A stretch of 64,000 bases of DNA, from contig NZ_CP136684.1 in NCBI RefSeq assembly GCF_032921865.1, positions 3,259,001-3,323,000 of the forward strand, read 5' to 3'. Made by a program: the position numbers and the translations under genes. The stretch's first letter is position 1; the number at the start of each line of letters is the position of its first letter. Below, piece after piece: positions 17,191 to 29,918 of this stretch. Below the pieces are notes generated by a model that did not search any database, was not told the DNA's origin, and saw nothing but the letters and a program-made list of their open reading frames with translations. This stretch comes from Thalassospira lucentensis (GTDB lineage: Bacteria > Pseudomonadota > Alphaproteobacteria > Rhodospirillales > Thalassospiraceae).

Positions 17191-17366
17191 CTGGCCCAAA
17201 GAAACCCGTCATCCTCCAAGGTTATCAAGACTTCCGGCGTGTCACGACGGCGGCGTATATTTCCCGCTTGAAGTTGGTTGTGTTATGTGTTGAATGCATT
17301 CAATCGAGCGTTTTGTTCCGGTCTGATGCCCTGTCATCGGGTCGGGCGATCTGGTGGAGGCCTTCC

Positions 17367-17627
17367 ATGATCATGTCTTTTGAAACCGTCCTTGGCCTTC
17401 TTGCCGGATCACTGACCACGATTGCCTTCCTGCCGCAGGTTATACGTACCTGGCGCACGCGCTCGACGGCTGATATCTCGCTTGTGATGTTTCTGATCCT
17501 GTGCACGGGGATCGCGCTTTGGCTGGTTTATGGCCTGATCCGTGGTGACTGGCCGGTGATCATTGCCAACGGTTTTACCCTTGTGCTGGCCTCGACCATC
17601 CTGTTTTTCAAGCTTCGCCACGGATAA
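17367..17627 (+). CDS. SemiSWEET-type sugar transporter (PQ-loop)
   Basis: 86 residues, three membrane helices, the half-size bacterial relative of SWEET/MtN3 transporters. The PQ motif occurs in FLPQVIRTWRTRSTADISL (about residues 18-36), and the third helix carries the conserved N in IIANGFTLVLAS. Such proteins dimerise in the inner membrane and pass sugars such as sucrose or glucose by facilitated diffusion. GGAGG six bases before the ATG at 17367 fixes the start. No neighbouring sugar genes. Confidence 0.88.
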   Translation: MIMSFETVLGLLAGSLTTIAFLPQVIRTWRTRSTADISLVMFLILCTGIALWLVYGLIRGDWPVIIANGFTLVLASTILFFKLRHG

Positions 17628-17642
17628 CCGGGCCTTCCGGTT

Positions 17643-18785
17643 CTATCGCATTGCCGCGATGCTTTTGCGAAAGCGCATGGCGCTAAAGGCGAAGAACAGG
17701 GCGGCGATCACGAAGACGATCAGGAATTCCTGCCAGACAACATCGATCCCGGCATCGCGATACAGGATCGCCTGTGCAAAGCTGACAAAGTGGCTGGACG
17801 GGACGAATTGCATGATGTTCTGAAGCGTTTCAGGCATGCTTTCAAGCGGCGTATTCCCGCCCGACAACATCCGCATTGGCAAAACGACAAGGATAAATAG
17901 GAGCCCGAATTGCGGCATTGATTTTGTCATGGTCGCAAGGAAAATGCCAAGGGCGGTGGCAAAAAACAGATACAGCATCGTCCCTGCCAGGAATAACAGT
18001 TTGGAGCCGATAATAGGCACGCCAAGCATCAGTTCGACGACGAAAAACAGCGATAGCGCGCTTGCGATCAGAATCACAAGTCCGTTGGCCCAGACCTTTG
18101 CCAGCATGATTTCAAACGGATCAAGCGGCATCACCAGCAGATGTTCAATCGTGCCATGTTCGCGTTCACGAATAAGGGCGGCACCGGACAGGATGATCGA
18201 GAGCATGGTGATGTTGTTGATGATCTCCATCGCGCTGGTGAACCATGAACTGGTCGCGTTTTCGTTATAGGCATAACGCGTGACAAGCTGTGTCGGTGGT
18301 TCGTGGCTGGCCGCGACATAGGCCGAAACACCACCCATGAAGGTCTGGATTTCCTGGGCAATGATGTTGCTGACATAACCTTGGCCGATCCCGGCCTGCA
18401 TCATCGCGGTAGCATCGATATTAAGCTGTATTTCCGGTTGATGACCGGCAATCAGGTCTTTTTCAAAATCGGGCGGGATCACCAGCAGAAAGGTATATTC
18501 GCCGCTATCCATGGCGGCGTCGATGTCGCCTTCGCTGATTTCCGCCGGTCTCTTGAAAAACGGCTGCAGGAACGCATCACCGATCTGGCGGGACAGTTTG
18601 GATTTGTCCAGATCGGCAATCGCGATTGATGCGTTTTTAAGGTCATGGGAAAAGCCGGTCGCAGCATTGTAAATCGCAAATGAAAACGCCCAGCAGATCA
18701 GGATTAGCAACACGACATCGCGACGGAGGCTGAAAAGCTCCTTGATGCCGAGGCGATAGATATTTTCAATCCGTTTGCCAAACAT
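17643..18785 (-). CDS. yhhJ: ABC-2 type permease, YhhJ-like
   Basis: 380 residues with the ABC-2 membrane layout: one N-terminal helix (VVLLILICWAFSFAIYNAATG, about 24-44), a large periplasmic domain (about 45-180) and five C-terminal helices from about 185, including the REREHGTIEHLLVMPL coupling segment. Length matches E. coli YhhJ. Five bases follow the rbbA stop, so it is the last gene of the yhiI-rbbA-yhhJ unit, an exporter of unknown substrate. Confidence 0.88.
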   Translation of the reverse strand: MFGKRIENIYRLGIKELFSLRRDVVLLILICWAFSFAIYNAATGFSHDLKNASIAIADLDKSKLSRQIGDAFLQPFFKRPAEISEGDIDAAMDSGEYTFLLVIPPDFEKDLIAGHQPEIQLNIDATAMMQAGIGQGYVSNIIAQEIQTFMGGVSAYVAASHEPPTQLVTRYAYNENATSSWFTSAMEIINNITMLSIILSGAALIREREHGTIEHLLVMPLDPFEIMLAKVWANGLVILIASALSLFFVVELMLGVPIIGSKLLFLAGTMLYLFFATALGIFLATMTKSMPQFGLLFILVVLPMRMLSGGNTPLESMPETLQNIMQFVPSSHFVSFAQAILYRDAGIDVVWQEFLIVFVIAALFFAFSAMRFRKSIAAMR

Positions 18786-18790
18786 CGATT

Positions 18791-21556
18791 TTACGCCTCC
18801 TGCTTTTTAAGCAGCAGCATTGAAAGGGCGGTCAATGCCGGGAAGAAAATCACCAGCGTCAGGATTTGGGGATAGAGTTCGGCAAAACCAAGCGCCTTGG
18901 TAAAGACCCCGACACTGATCGACATGAAATGCGATGTCGGCATGATGGTCGACAGCACGGCGGGCGCACCGTCAAGTGACGAAATCGGCTGCATCATCCC
19001 CGAAAACATGACCGATGGCACCATGGTTGCGATCGCGGTTCCAAACAACGCGGCGATCTGCGTTTGGGTAAAGGACGAAATCAAAAGCCCAAGCCCGGTC
19101 GTGGCAATCACAAACAGGAAGGCCCCGACAACAAGGGTAAGCGGATTGCCCCGCATCGGTACGTCGAACCAGAATAGCGCCATCACGACCATCAGAACGA
19201 AATTGATCAGGCCCAGCCCGACATAGGGCAATTGTTTGCCAATCAGGAATTCGATCCGCGTGACGGGGGTGACATAAAGGTTGGTGATTGATCCCAATTC
19301 CTTTTCGCGCACGACGCCGACCGCCATCAGAACGGCAGGAATGAACATCAGCAACAGTGCAATCACCGATGGCACCATGGCGTAGATGCTTTTGAAATCC
19401 TGATTATAGCGATAGCGGGTTTCGATACTGACCGGCAGGGTTTGAACCGGCAAACCGGTATTGCGCATGCTGCGTTCGTTCAGATATTTGCTGTGAATGC
19501 CTTCGACATAGCCATGGATGGTTTCGGCGCGAAACGGCATGGTGCCATCGATGGTGGCGGCGACTTCGGGACTGCGTCCGGCTTCAAGGTCACGGCCAAA
19601 ACCGGGTGGGATTTCAATCGCCAGTGCAATGTCACCCGACAGCAATCTTTGTTCAAGTTCGTCATTGCTGTTTAACGGTGGCTGTTCACTGAAATATCGG
19701 GACCCTGCAAGGTTTTCAAGATAGGTGCGGCTGGTTTCGGTCCTGTCGCGATCCAGCACGGCATAGGTCAGGTTTTCGACATCAAACGTGATGCCATACC
19801 CAAAAACCGGCATCAGGATCGCCGTACCCAGCAAGGCAAACATCAACCGGATCGGATCGCGGATCAGTTCCATGGTTTCACGCAGAGAATAGGCCCAAAG
19901 CCGACGCAGGCTGAAAAACGATGCCTTGGCCGGTTTCCATTTCGTCGTTCCATTTTCGCCATCGCCTTGCATCGCCGATGCATCCGGGGCGGGGGCGTTA
20001 TCGTCAATGCCGCTGGCTTCTTCCAGATGGCTGATAAAGGCTTCTTCAAGCGTGTCACAACCGCGTTTCTGCGTGATTTCAGCCGGGGTGTCGCTGATTA
20101 GAACCTTGCCCGCATGCATCAGCGATATGCGATCGCAGCGTTCCGCCTCGTTCATGAAATGGGTAGAGATGAAAATCGTCACCCCCTGATCGCGGGAAAG
20201 CTCCACCAGCAATTGCCAGAATCCATCACGTGCGACCGGATCAACGCCCGATGTCGGTTCATCAAGTATCAGGATTTCCGGGCTGTGAATGATCGCAACC
20301 GCCAGCGATAAACGTTGCCGCACACCAAGCGGCAGGCTTTCGGCCAGATCATCGTGATATTCGGTCAGGCCGAACCGTTCGGAAAGCTCGTCAATTCGGG
20401 GCTTTATCCGGTCCGCAGGCAGGTGAAACAACCGCGCATGCAGTTCAAGGTTCTGATAGACGCTGAGTTCGGCATAAAGCGAAAAGGCCTGGCTCATATA
20501 GCCGACCCGTTTGCGAAGTTCGGTATCCTGCCCGTCGACCGGTTTGCCAAAAAGCTCGGCCGTGCCTTCGGTTGCGGGCAAAAGCCCGGTCAGCATTTTC
20601 ATGGTCGTGGTTTTGCCGCACCCGTTCGAGCCGAGAAACCCGAAAATCTCGCCTTTTTCAATCCGGAAGCTGACATTATCGACCGCGGTAAAATCGCCAA
20701 ACCGCATCGTCAGACCGTCGGCGACGATGGCGGGAACATCGCCATGTATGGTGCGCGGCGGAATGACAAGGTCCTTGTGACCCTTGCGTTCTTCTTCTGG
20801 CAGCAGCCTTACAAACGCGGTTTCCAGATTATCGGCCCCGGTGCGTTCCAAAATCTCGCTTGCTGTGCCGCTTGCCAGTACCTTGCCGTCATTCATCGCA
20901 ATCAGTTGGTCGAACCGTGCGGCTTCGTCCATATAGGCGGTGGCGACCAGAACGGTCATGTTGCTTTGGGTTTTGCGGATCTGCTCGATCAGTTCCCAGA
21001 ACTGCCGCCGCGACAGGGGATCAACCCCGGTTGTCGGCTCGTCCAGTATCAATATTTCCGGATCATGGATCAGGGCACAGCAAAGGCCGAGTTTCTGTTT
21101 CATCCCGCCGGAAAGCTTGCCTGCTGCGCGCTCGGTAAAGGGTTCAAGCCCGGTCGCCTTGACCAGCCGTTCAATCCGGTCGCGGCGTTCGCGGGCTGAT
21201 TGGCCAAACAAACGGCCAAAAAATTCAAGGTTCTCGCGGATCGTCAGATCCATGTATAAATTCTTACCAAGTCCCTGTGGCATGTAGGCGATTTTGGGCA
21301 GAACGCTGTTGCGGTGGCTTGTATCATCCATCGGTCCGCCCAGTGTATCGACCGTGCCGCGTTGCAATTTGCGCGCGCCCGATATCAGGGCCAAGGCGGT
21401 GGATTTACCCACCCCATCCGGCCCGATGAAGCCGATGGTCCGGCCTGTGGGGATATCCAGGCTGATATCGTCAAGCGCATGAACATGGCCGTATCTGTGG
21501 CTGACATGGTCCAGCCGTGCGGCAAGACTTGCGCCATTTACAGGATCGTTACTCAT
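18791..21556 (-). CDS. rbbA: RbbA-like fused double-ATPase/permease ABC protein
   Basis: 921 residues, close to E. coli RbbA/YhiH. Order: ABC domain 1 (Walker [10 protein letters not shown] at 45-53, signature [12 protein letters not shown], Walker [14 protein letters not shown]), ABC domain 2 (Walker [10 protein letters not shown] near 310-320, a [13 protein letters not shown] variant signature, [13 protein letters not shown]), a linker, then an ABC-2 permease domain (about 550-915) with six helices. The first Walker A has Asp where Asn is usual. E. coli RbbA is reported to associate with ribosomes, but the operon architecture says exporter. ATGA overlap with the upstream adaptor gene. Confidence 0.9.
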   Translation of the reverse strand: MSNDPVNGASLAARLDHVSHRYGHVHALDDISLDIPTGRTIGFIGPDGVGKSTALALISGARKLQRGTVDTLGGPMDDTSHRNSVLPKIAYMPQGLGKNLYMDLTIRENLEFFGRLFGQSARERRDRIERLVKATGLEPFTERAAGKLSGGMKQKLGLCCALIHDPEILILDEPTTGVDPLSRRQFWELIEQIRKTQSNMTVLVATAYMDEAARFDQLIAMNDGKVLASGTASEILERTGADNLETAFVRLLPEEERKGHKDLVIPPRTIHGDVPAIVADGLTMRFGDFTAVDNVSFRIEKGEIFGFLGSNGCGKTTTMKMLTGLLPATEGTAELFGKPVDGQDTELRKRVGYMSQAFSLYAELSVYQNLELHARLFHLPADRIKPRIDELSERFGLTEYHDDLAESLPLGVRQRLSLAVAIIHSPEILILDEPTSGVDPVARDGFWQLLVELSRDQGVTIFISTHFMNEAERCDRISLMHAGKVLISDTPAEITQKRGCDTLEEAFISHLEEASGIDDNAPAPDASAMQGDGENGTTKWKPAKASFFSLRRLWAYSLRETMELIRDPIRLMFALLGTAILMPVFGYGITFDVENLTYAVLDRDRTETSRTYLENLAGSRYFSEQPPLNSNDELEQRLLSGDIALAIEIPPGFGRDLEAGRSPEVAATIDGTMPFRAETIHGYVEGIHSKYLNERSMRNTGLPVQTLPVSIETRYRYNQDFKSIYAMVPSVIALLLMFIPAVLMAVGVVREKELGSITNLYVTPVTRIEFLIGKQLPYVGLGLINFVLMVVMALFWFDVPMRGNPLTLVVGAFLFVIATTGLGLLISSFTQTQIAALFGTAIATMVPSVMFSGMMQPISSLDGAPAVLSTIMPTSHFMSISVGVFTKALGFAELYPQILTLVIFFPALTALSMLLLKKQEA

Positions 21557-22566
21557 TCCTGAAGGCTCTGGTTCAGGGTTGCGTCATCGGGAACATTGGG
21601 GGTGAAGCGTTCCGGCCAGTTTTGATGATCGGCCAGCATGACATAGGCTTCGCCGGGCAGGCCGGTCTTGACCCGTTTGCGATGTTCTTCGAGCAATTCG
21701 CGTGCGATGCGGATTTTTACCCGGAACATCAGCTTGTCGCGTTCGCTTCTGGTTTCGACCTCGCGCGGGGTGAATTGTGCATCATCGGCGACAAACGAAA
21801 CATGGGCCGGAATGACAAAGCCCGGCGCTGCATCCAGAACAATGCGTGCCTCATTGCCGACAAAGGCCAGACCAGCCTGCCGGGTAGGCAGAAAGATCGT
21901 CATGTAAACATCGGTCAGGTCCAGAACCGTCACCACCGGATCGCCGCCGGCCAAAACTTCGCCCGGTTCGGCAAGGCGATATTGCACCCGCCCGCCGCGC
22001 GGTGCCTTAAGCACGGAATCATTGATCTGTACCTGAATGCGCTCAAGTTCGGCCTGGGCGGCTTCGACATTACGTTCGCTGCTTGTCAGGCGCGATTTTG
22101 CCGCGGCAAGGGCGGCTTCGGCAACATCGCGATCCGATTTGCGCTGGTCGACCTGTTCGCGGGCGATATTGTTGTTCTTGACAAGCTCGTTGGCGCGTTC
22201 AAGCTGCCGTTCCGCAAAGGAAAGCTGGCTTTCCTTCTGAACGATATCAGCCTTGGCTTCGAAAATGCCCTGTTCTGCGCTGGCAACCTCGGCGCGGGCC
22301 TTGGCAAGGCTTGCCTGAAGTTCTTCGGTATCCATCCGGGCCAGAACCTGACCGGCTTGCACCAGATCGCCTTCATCGACCAGAACCTCGTCGACGCGAC
22401 CGGCATATTTGGTTGCAACGCGGACTTCTTCGGCCTCGATCCGGCCATTTCCGCTGGCGATGAATTCGGGAAGGGTTTCCTGATTTTGCTGCCAGTAATA
22501 ATAACCACCCCCGGCAATCGCGATGATCACGACAAGGATCGCCAAAGGCACGCGCAGTTTGCTCAT
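21553..22566 (-). CDS. yhiI: HlyD-family periplasmic adaptor, YhiI-like
   Basis: 337 residues. An N-terminal membrane anchor ([20 protein letters not shown], about 6-25), a lipoyl half ([20 protein letters not shown]), a long coiled-coil hairpin (about 75-190, rich in A/E/K heptads), the second lipoyl half and a beta-barrel. Bridges the inner-membrane ABC pair to an outer-membrane factor, which is not encoded here and must be supplied from elsewhere. First gene of the three-gene operon. Confidence 0.9.
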   Translation of the reverse strand: MSKLRVPLAILVVIIAIAGGGYYYWQQNQETLPEFIASGNGRIEAEEVRVATKYAGRVDEVLVDEGDLVQAGQVLARMDTEELQASLAKARAEVASAEQGIFEAKADIVQKESQLSFAERQLERANELVKNNNIAREQVDQRKSDRDVAEAALAAAKSRLTSSERNVEAAQAELERIQVQINDSVLKAPRGGRVQYRLAEPGEVLAGGDPVVTVLDLTDVYMTIFLPTRQAGLAFVGNEARIVLDAAPGFVIPAHVSFVADDAQFTPREVETRSERDKLMFRVKIRIARELLEEHRKRVKTGLPGEAYVMLADHQNWPERFTPNVPDDATLNQSLQE

Positions 22567-22763
22567 TCCGCCCTCCAGAACAGGATTGCCGGGCTTCTGG
22601 CAGCGGATGTGCCACCGGCATACAGGGTTATCGCAAGCAGGTTACAGCTTTAACGCGATAAAGTCTGGAATGATCCTGACCTGAACGGCAAGCTAAATCT
22701 TTGATCTTACGCAATTTAGAAAAGTATCAAGAATGTGCCCGATGGTATTGTGAACCGCCGTTC

Positions 22764-23906
22764 TCAGATATCGATATCCGCCCAGATCAGATGGTGATCG
22801 GATGCTGCCTGATGCTTTTTGGTGAAGTCCGGATATGTTGTCCAGCGTGCCGGTCGTGATCCCGGCCAGATGCCTTTGCGATAAATGCCACCCTTGGTCA
22901 CCCGGTCAAACAGGGCAGGCGAAAGCAGCAGATAATCGATTTTATCATCATCATTGCCAAGGCCATGCGTCCCGGTTCCCCGATCGCCATTTCCGGCATT
23001 AAACTCGAACTCGGTAAAATTCGGATGTGCCGAAACATCGCGAAGAGCGGTACCGTTCAGCAACGGGTCAAGCTCGGCACTGTCGGGAGTATCGTTAAGG
23101 TCGCCCAGAACCACGATATTCTCAAACCCCTCGGCGATCAGGCGATTGTAATAGGCCGCAACCGCCAGGGATTGCGCCAGTCGCTTGGCCTTGCTTGCCG
23201 GGTCATTGCCGCCATATTTGCTTTTGAAATGGTTGGGCAGGACCATGATCTGCGCACCCGATGGCGTGATGATTTCATATTCCGGGCAATCGCGGCTGAA
23301 AATCGGGGCACCGTCAGGTTTCAGGTCATCGACGTGGCTTCGCATTTCGCCAATCGGGTAACCTTCATGGGTGGCAAGCCCGACATCAATGCCGCGCCCG
23401 TCATTGCCATCAATGATCATCATGTGGCGATAGGGCACGGGCAAAACGCCCTTTTCGCGCATGAAATCCTGAAAGGCCAGCAGAACCGGGCGGCTTTCAA
23501 TCTCGACCAGTGCCAGGACATCCGCCCCGACATCGCCGATCATACGCGCGGTGTTTAACATTGCGGCTTCGTCCACCGGCCCCATGCGAAGCTCGCACCA
23601 GCCGACCCAGTCATCGCGGCCATTGGCCTTGATAAAGGGCTGCTTTGGCGGGCGGGGGCGAGAAATCAACTGGCCGCGAATTTTGCGAATGCGGGTAAAT
23701 TTTCCCTCGTCACTGCGCAACATGCCAAGCTGTGTAATCAGCGTTAACATGCGCGCCTTGTCGGCATCGCTGTAAACCGGTTTTTCAAACAGCTTGTTCA
23801 GCTCTGCATGGGCATCCAGCACATCGCGATGCGCTTCGGGGTCTTCATCGTTAAAGACTTTCGCCCGATCAAACAGGTTTTCGACGTTAAACGCAGCAAT
23901 CCGCAT
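22764..23906 (-). CDS. Endonuclease/exonuclease/phosphatase (EEP) family protein
   Basis: 380 residues with the EEP catalytic set: AAFNVENLF (metal Asn), VLALVEIESR (catalytic Glu), NHFKSK, VVLGDLNDTPDS (Asp/Asn pair) and the C-terminal ASDHHLIWADI (Asp-His). No signal peptide, so cytoplasmic. Family members cut nucleic acids or phosphoesters; the closest type is the bacterial nuclease-like EEP group with extended loops. A stand-alone gene; substrate unknown. Confidence 0.85.
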   Translation of the reverse strand: MRIAAFNVENLFDRAKVFNDEDPEAHRDVLDAHAELNKLFEKPVYSDADKARMLTLITQLGMLRSDEGKFTRIRKIRGQLISRPRPPKQPFIKANGRDDWVGWCELRMGPVDEAAMLNTARMIGDVGADVLALVEIESRPVLLAFQDFMREKGVLPVPYRHMMIIDGNDGRGIDVGLATHEGYPIGEMRSHVDDLKPDGAPIFSRDCPEYEIITPSGAQIMVLPNHFKSKYGGNDPASKAKRLAQSLAVAAYYNRLIAEGFENIVVLGDLNDTPDSAELDPLLNGTALRDVSAHPNFTEFEFNAGNGDRGTGTHGLGNDDDKIDYLLLSPALFDRVTKGGIYRKGIWPGSRPARWTTYPDFTKKHQAASDHHLIWADIDI

Positions 23907-24152
23907 GACGTCCCCCGATACTCGTTTCGCTGTGCCGTGGTGAAGGATGAAATTCTACCACAGGTATTATGCGGGCGTGGCGTCAATTATGAAGTGTCAT
24001 GTTTGTGACGATACCGGCAGGGAGGTGTTATTCAGTCCCCAAATGGGGATGTTTTCAAATTCCGGCCCCGCGTAGGTTCCTGAATGTAACGGGCGATCCG
24101 TCGTGTGAAATGGCGTGAACGTGTTTTGCTTCATCGGGAAGGTTTTGCAATC

Positions 24153-24635
24153 GTGATCAATGTTAACCCCTTTAAACCGACTGTCGTGTTTGTCGATGAT
24201 GACGAAAACATGCTGCGCGGCGTTACCCGGGCCCTGGGGCAGCGTTACAATGTGATTTCGTTCTCCGAACCTGCCGGGGCCCTTTCCTGGCTTCGGGAAA
24301 ATCACCGGAAAGTTGATGTGATCCTGTCCGATCTGGCAATGCCGGGTTTTTCCGGTATGCGGTTGCTGCGTGAAATGGTCAGCGTTGCGGCGAATATTCC
24401 GCGTGTTCTTCTATCCGGGCATCTTGATAATTCTGCGATGAACAGGGCCATCAATACGGCTTTTGTGTCCTGCATTCTGTCGAAGCCCGCACCGATAGAG
24501 CTGATTCGCAAATCAATAGAGCAGGCGTTAAGTTCGCGGGCGATTGACCTTGCCGGGACTTCTGATTACGCCGGGGCTGGTAATGCGCGCGATCAAAAAC
24601 AACGGTTATTCGGTTGTCTTTCAGCCGCGCATTGA
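24153..24635 (+). CDS. Response regulator receiver protein
   Basis: About 160 residues: REC domain from PTVVFVDDDENMLRGV (acidic pocket DDD) through VDVILSDLAMPGFSGM (phospho-acceptor Asp in LSDLAMP), LLSGH and the SCILSKPAP Lys. A 35-residue tail without a DNA-binding domain follows. A GTG at 24153 with GGAAGG ten bases upstream is preferred; a GTG at 24105 would add 16 residues. The end overlaps the EAL gene by 53 bases in another frame. Together they resemble a RocR/VieA-type REC-EAL protein divided in two. Confidence 0.8.
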   Translation: MINVNPFKPTVVFVDDDENMLRGVTRALGQRYNVISFSEPAGALSWLRENHRKVDVILSDLAMPGFSGMRLLREMVSVAANIPRVLLSGHLDNSAMNRAINTAFVSCILSKPAPIELIRKSIEQALSSRAIDLAGTSDYAGAGNARDQKQRLFGCLSAAH

Positions 24636-25323
24636 CGCAAAGACCGGATCGACTTGCGGGCTTGAAGTGCTGGTGCGTTTCCCGAACCTGCAGAAACGTT
24701 TCCTGCTTGAGGAAATCATTTTGGCCTGTGAAGGGCATCCGGCGATCAACCTGCTGACGACAGCGGTGATGAACGAAGTCCGTAAACAGGCCAGGGATAT
24801 CCGGTCCCGGTTTGATTTTTCACCGACGGTTTCGATCAATTGTTCGCCCTATTCCATTCGCAATAACTGCTTCCTTGAGGAAATCCTTCATTTCAGAGGC
24901 GACATGCTGCTTTGTGACATCCGGATCGAAGTCGAAATCACGGAACATAGCGACATCGTCAAAGATCCGGCATTCCTTGCCAATGCCGCAAGGCTCAAAA
25001 ATCGGGGTGTTGCGATTTACATCGATGATTTTGGCTCGGGAAGCAATTCGGTGGAGCTTCTGGAAACCGGTGTTTTCGCCGGTGTCAAGATTGATCGCGA
25101 ATTCATCGCAACGGCAAACGGGGATTGCGTCAAATCATCGTTTGCCGAGTGGGTGGTTAAAGCGTCGCATGATCTGGGCCTCCGCGTTGTTGCCGAAGGC
25201 GTCGAAGACGCCGTTGTTGCACAAAGGAAGCAGGCGCTTGGCGTTGAGGAAATGCAGGGTTTCTTTTTTGCAAGGCCGGCAACGCTTGAAAAAACACCGA
25301 CCGGTGCATTTGCAATGTGCTGA
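24583..25323 (+). CDS. EAL-domain c-di-GMP phosphodiesterase
   Basis: 246 residues, essentially only the EAL domain. Catalytic positions retained: Glu in GLEVLVRF (EVL variant of EAL), Asn in SINCSPY, Glu in EVEITEH, the Asp pair in YIDDFGSGSNS, Lys in VKIDREF, Glu in VVAEGVED and Gln in MQGFFFARP; so hydrolysis of c-di-GMP to pGpG is predicted. Start at the ATG at 24583 inside the response regulator gene; coupling or a lost fusion is likely. With the GGDEF protein at 13.2 kb it gives opposing c-di-GMP activities in this window. Confidence 0.85.
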   Translation: MRAIKNNGYSVVFQPRIDAKTGSTCGLEVLVRFPNLQKRFLLEEIILACEGHPAINLLTTAVMNEVRKQARDIRSRFDFSPTVSINCSPYSIRNNCFLEEILHFRGDMLLCDIRIEVEITEHSDIVKDPAFLANAARLKNRGVAIYIDDFGSGSNSVELLETGVFAGVKIDREFIATANGDCVKSSFAEWVVKASHDLGLRVVAEGVEDAVVAQRKQALGVEEMQGFFFARPATLEKTPTGAFAMC

Positions 25324-25358
25324 GAGCTATTTTGTCTGGGGCGTTGTAAGCCCGCTGC

Positions 25359-25667
25359 TCACATCTCCAGATCAAACACGATCAGTCCTGAAATTTCGCC
25401 ATCGGCGGCTTTGACAAGCTCAGCGCCCAGCGCCTGATGTGCCGGATGCTCAAGATAGGCATCACGTGCCGCTTCATTGTCGAAATCGATGCAGAAGCCG
25501 TGCTTGAAACCCTGTTCCAGTTTTTCCGGGCTGACCGATATTCCGCCGTCAAAACCCCGCATTCCCGCGATCTGGTCGCCAAGGTCGGACAGGGCGTCAA
25601 ACAGACTGTTAATCACGGCCTCGTCAATGCCGGGTTTGAATTTGATCAGAACGATATGACGGATCAT
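25359..25667 (-). CDS. Dabb (stress-responsive alpha/beta barrel) domain protein
   Basis: 102 residues covering a single Dabb domain: MIRHIVLIKFKPGIDEA at the N-terminus, the GFKHGFCIDFDNEAARDAYL middle segment and HPAHQALGAEL with the usual YxxHPxH motif. Ferredoxin-like dimeric barrels of this family occur in stress proteins and small cyclases; function here is unknown. Short gene that converges on the EAL gene, 35 bases apart. Confidence 0.82.
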   Translation of the reverse strand: MIRHIVLIKFKPGIDEAVINSLFDALSDLGDQIAGMRGFDGGISVSPEKLEQGFKHGFCIDFDNEAARDAYLEHPAHQALGAELVKAADGEISGLIVFDLEM

Positions 25668-25930
25668 GGCTTGGGCCTTTCCGGAGCCGGGGTGAAGCGC
25701 GATTGAACCGGGATATCACAACCGGTGTCAATAGCGGCGATAAACCGGCGGTCCTTCCGTTTGGTGTGCTGTAACCAAGGGTTGCGTCGAGGGGCATGTG
25801 AAATAGCACACATATCACGATTTTGCCTCTTGAATTGAAGAAATGACTTCATACTTTAGGATAGGAAAAGTTGTATCGGGTAACGATTCCTAGCCGGTGA
25901 TCCATTCAGACGTATAAGGGGCAGATTGAC

Positions 25931-27421
25931 ATGGCATTCAATATTTTCGGGAACGGCGGCGCGTCACAGCAAGGACAACAGATTTACGAAGCCCTCGGTA
26001 GATCAATGGCCGTGATCGAGTTTTCGCTGGACGGTAAAATCCTGACAGCCAATGCCAATTTTCTTGCCACAATGGGCTATGAGCTTGGCGATATTGTTGG
26101 CAAACACCATGCGGTTTTCGTGACCCGCGATTACGCACAAAGTGCCGAATATCGTGATTTCTGGAAAAAATTGTCAAAGGGCGAATTCGCGGCCGGCGTT
26201 TTCCAGCGCGTGCGCAAGGACGGCGAAGCTGTCTGGCTTGAAGCCACCTATAACCCGATCCTGAATGCGGCCGGAAAGCCGGTAAAGGTGATCAAATTCG
26301 CCTCTGACATTACCGCGCGCCGTAAGGAGCGCGCGCTCAATGAAGGCATTCTGACCGCGATTGACCGATCCCAGGCGATGATCGAATTTGATCTGACGGG
26401 CAAAATCCTTAAGGCCAACGGGAATTTCCTTAAAACCATGGGCTATTCCGAAGGCGAGGTTGTCGGCAAGAATCACAGCATGTTTGTCGAGCCGGCTTAT
26501 GCCCAATCAACCGAGTACAAGGATTTCTGGGCCAGCCTGCGCAAGGGCGATGTACAGGCAGCACAGTTCAAGCGGTTGGCAAAGGGGGGCAAAGAGGTCT
26601 GGCTTGAGGCGACCTATAACCCGATTTTTGATCAGAATGGCAAACCCGAACGGGTCATCAAGCTTGCCACCGACATTACCGAGCAGGTGGAGCTTCTGGT
26701 CGATCTTAAAAAAATGATCGATACCAATTTCACCGAAATTGACGATAACATCGTAAGCCTTGACGAGGCCGCGATGAGCGGAACATCCGCTGCGGCGCAA
26801 AGCTCTAACTCGGTGCAGACCGTTGCCGCCAGTGCCGAGGAACTTTCCGCCTCAATCGCCGAAATTTCGCGCAGCATGGCGCAAAGCCGCGATGAAACCG
26901 AACGGGCCTTTTCCCAGACCGTCAGTGCCAACCAGTCGACCCAGAAAATGGCCGATGTGGTCGCGGCCATGACGGGCATTGTCGAGGTCATTCAGGGCAT
27001 TGCCGGGCAGATCAACCTGCTCGCGCTTAACGCAACCATTGAGTCCGCTCGTGCAGGCGAGGCGGGCAAAGGCTTTGCGGTGGTTGCGAACGAGGTCAAA
27101 AACCTTGCCAATCAGGCGGCCAAGGCCACCGATCAGATTTCAGCCGAAATCAGCGGGGTTCAGGAAATTTCAAACGAGGTTGTCAACTCGCTTGAAACCA
27201 TTCGCGGCTCCATCGAAACGGCACGCGACAGTGTCACCAGCATATCGGCATCGGTCGAAGAACAAAGTGCCGTGACCGAAAGCGTGTCGCAAAACATGCA
27301 GACAATGGCCGTTTCGGTCGATGAACTTGCCCGGCGGCTTGACGAAATCCGCTCGATTTCCGGCGGGGTCGGGAGCTCGGTCAAGCGCACCCGCGAAGCT
27401 GCCGAAGTGCTGACGCGCTAG
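25931..27421 (+). CDS. Soluble chemoreceptor with two PAS domains (BdlA-like)
   Basis: 496 residues, no membrane segment. PAS 1 (about 19-131) and PAS 2 (about 140-252) are strikingly alike, sharing IEF-L-GKIL-AN-NFL-TMGY, VGK-H and [10 protein letters not shown], so they arose by internal duplication. A methyl-accepting signalling domain follows (about 265-480) with the conserved tip [20 protein letters not shown] contacting CheA/CheW. PAS-PAS-MCP without membrane anchor is the layout of Pseudomonas BdlA and of energy/redox sensors (heme or FAD in PAS). Single gene with terminator. Confidence 0.9.
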   Translation: MAFNIFGNGGASQQGQQIYEALGRSMAVIEFSLDGKILTANANFLATMGYELGDIVGKHHAVFVTRDYAQSAEYRDFWKKLSKGEFAAGVFQRVRKDGEAVWLEATYNPILNAAGKPVKVIKFASDITARRKERALNEGILTAIDRSQAMIEFDLTGKILKANGNFLKTMGYSEGEVVGKNHSMFVEPAYAQSTEYKDFWASLRKGDVQAAQFKRLAKGGKEVWLEATYNPIFDQNGKPERVIKLATDITEQVELLVDLKKMIDTNFTEIDDNIVSLDEAAMSGTSAAAQSSNSVQTVAASAEELSASIAEISRSMAQSRDETERAFSQTVSANQSTQKMADVVAAMTGIVEVIQGIAGQINLLALNATIESARAGEAGKGFAVVANEVKNLANQAAKATDQISAEISGVQEISNEVVNSLETIRGSIETARDSVTSISASVEEQSAVTESVSQNMQTMAVSVDELARRLDEIRSISGGVGSSVKRTREAAEVLTR

Positions 27422-27443
27422 TCCCGAAGACATCCGATACGAT

Positions 27444-27485
27444 AAAAGCCCGGCTGGTTATGGGATCAGCCGGGCTTTTGTTTTG
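27444..27485. terminator. Bidirectional terminator between chemoreceptor gene and dgdA
   Basis: Thirteen-base-pair stem AAAAGCCCGGCTG / CAGCCGGGCTTTT followed by TGTTTTG; lies between converging genes. Confidence 0.88.
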
Positions 27486-27503
27486 GGAACGAGGAAGGGG
27501 CGA

Positions 27504-29807
<2,304 letters not shown>

Positions 29808-29918
29808 GGCAATCTTTTGACAATTTGGTCGATAAAACGAGCAATACGGGTTTTGCACATATTAAACCCCATTGTTCATACACCCGAGTGCACGGTTGTA
29901 AGGTCTGCTGCTGTCGTC

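Noticed and set aside
18791..21556. rbbA considered as two fused genes by sequencing error
   Set aside because: ABC-ABC-ABC2 fusion of about 910-920 residues is the normal RbbA architecture.
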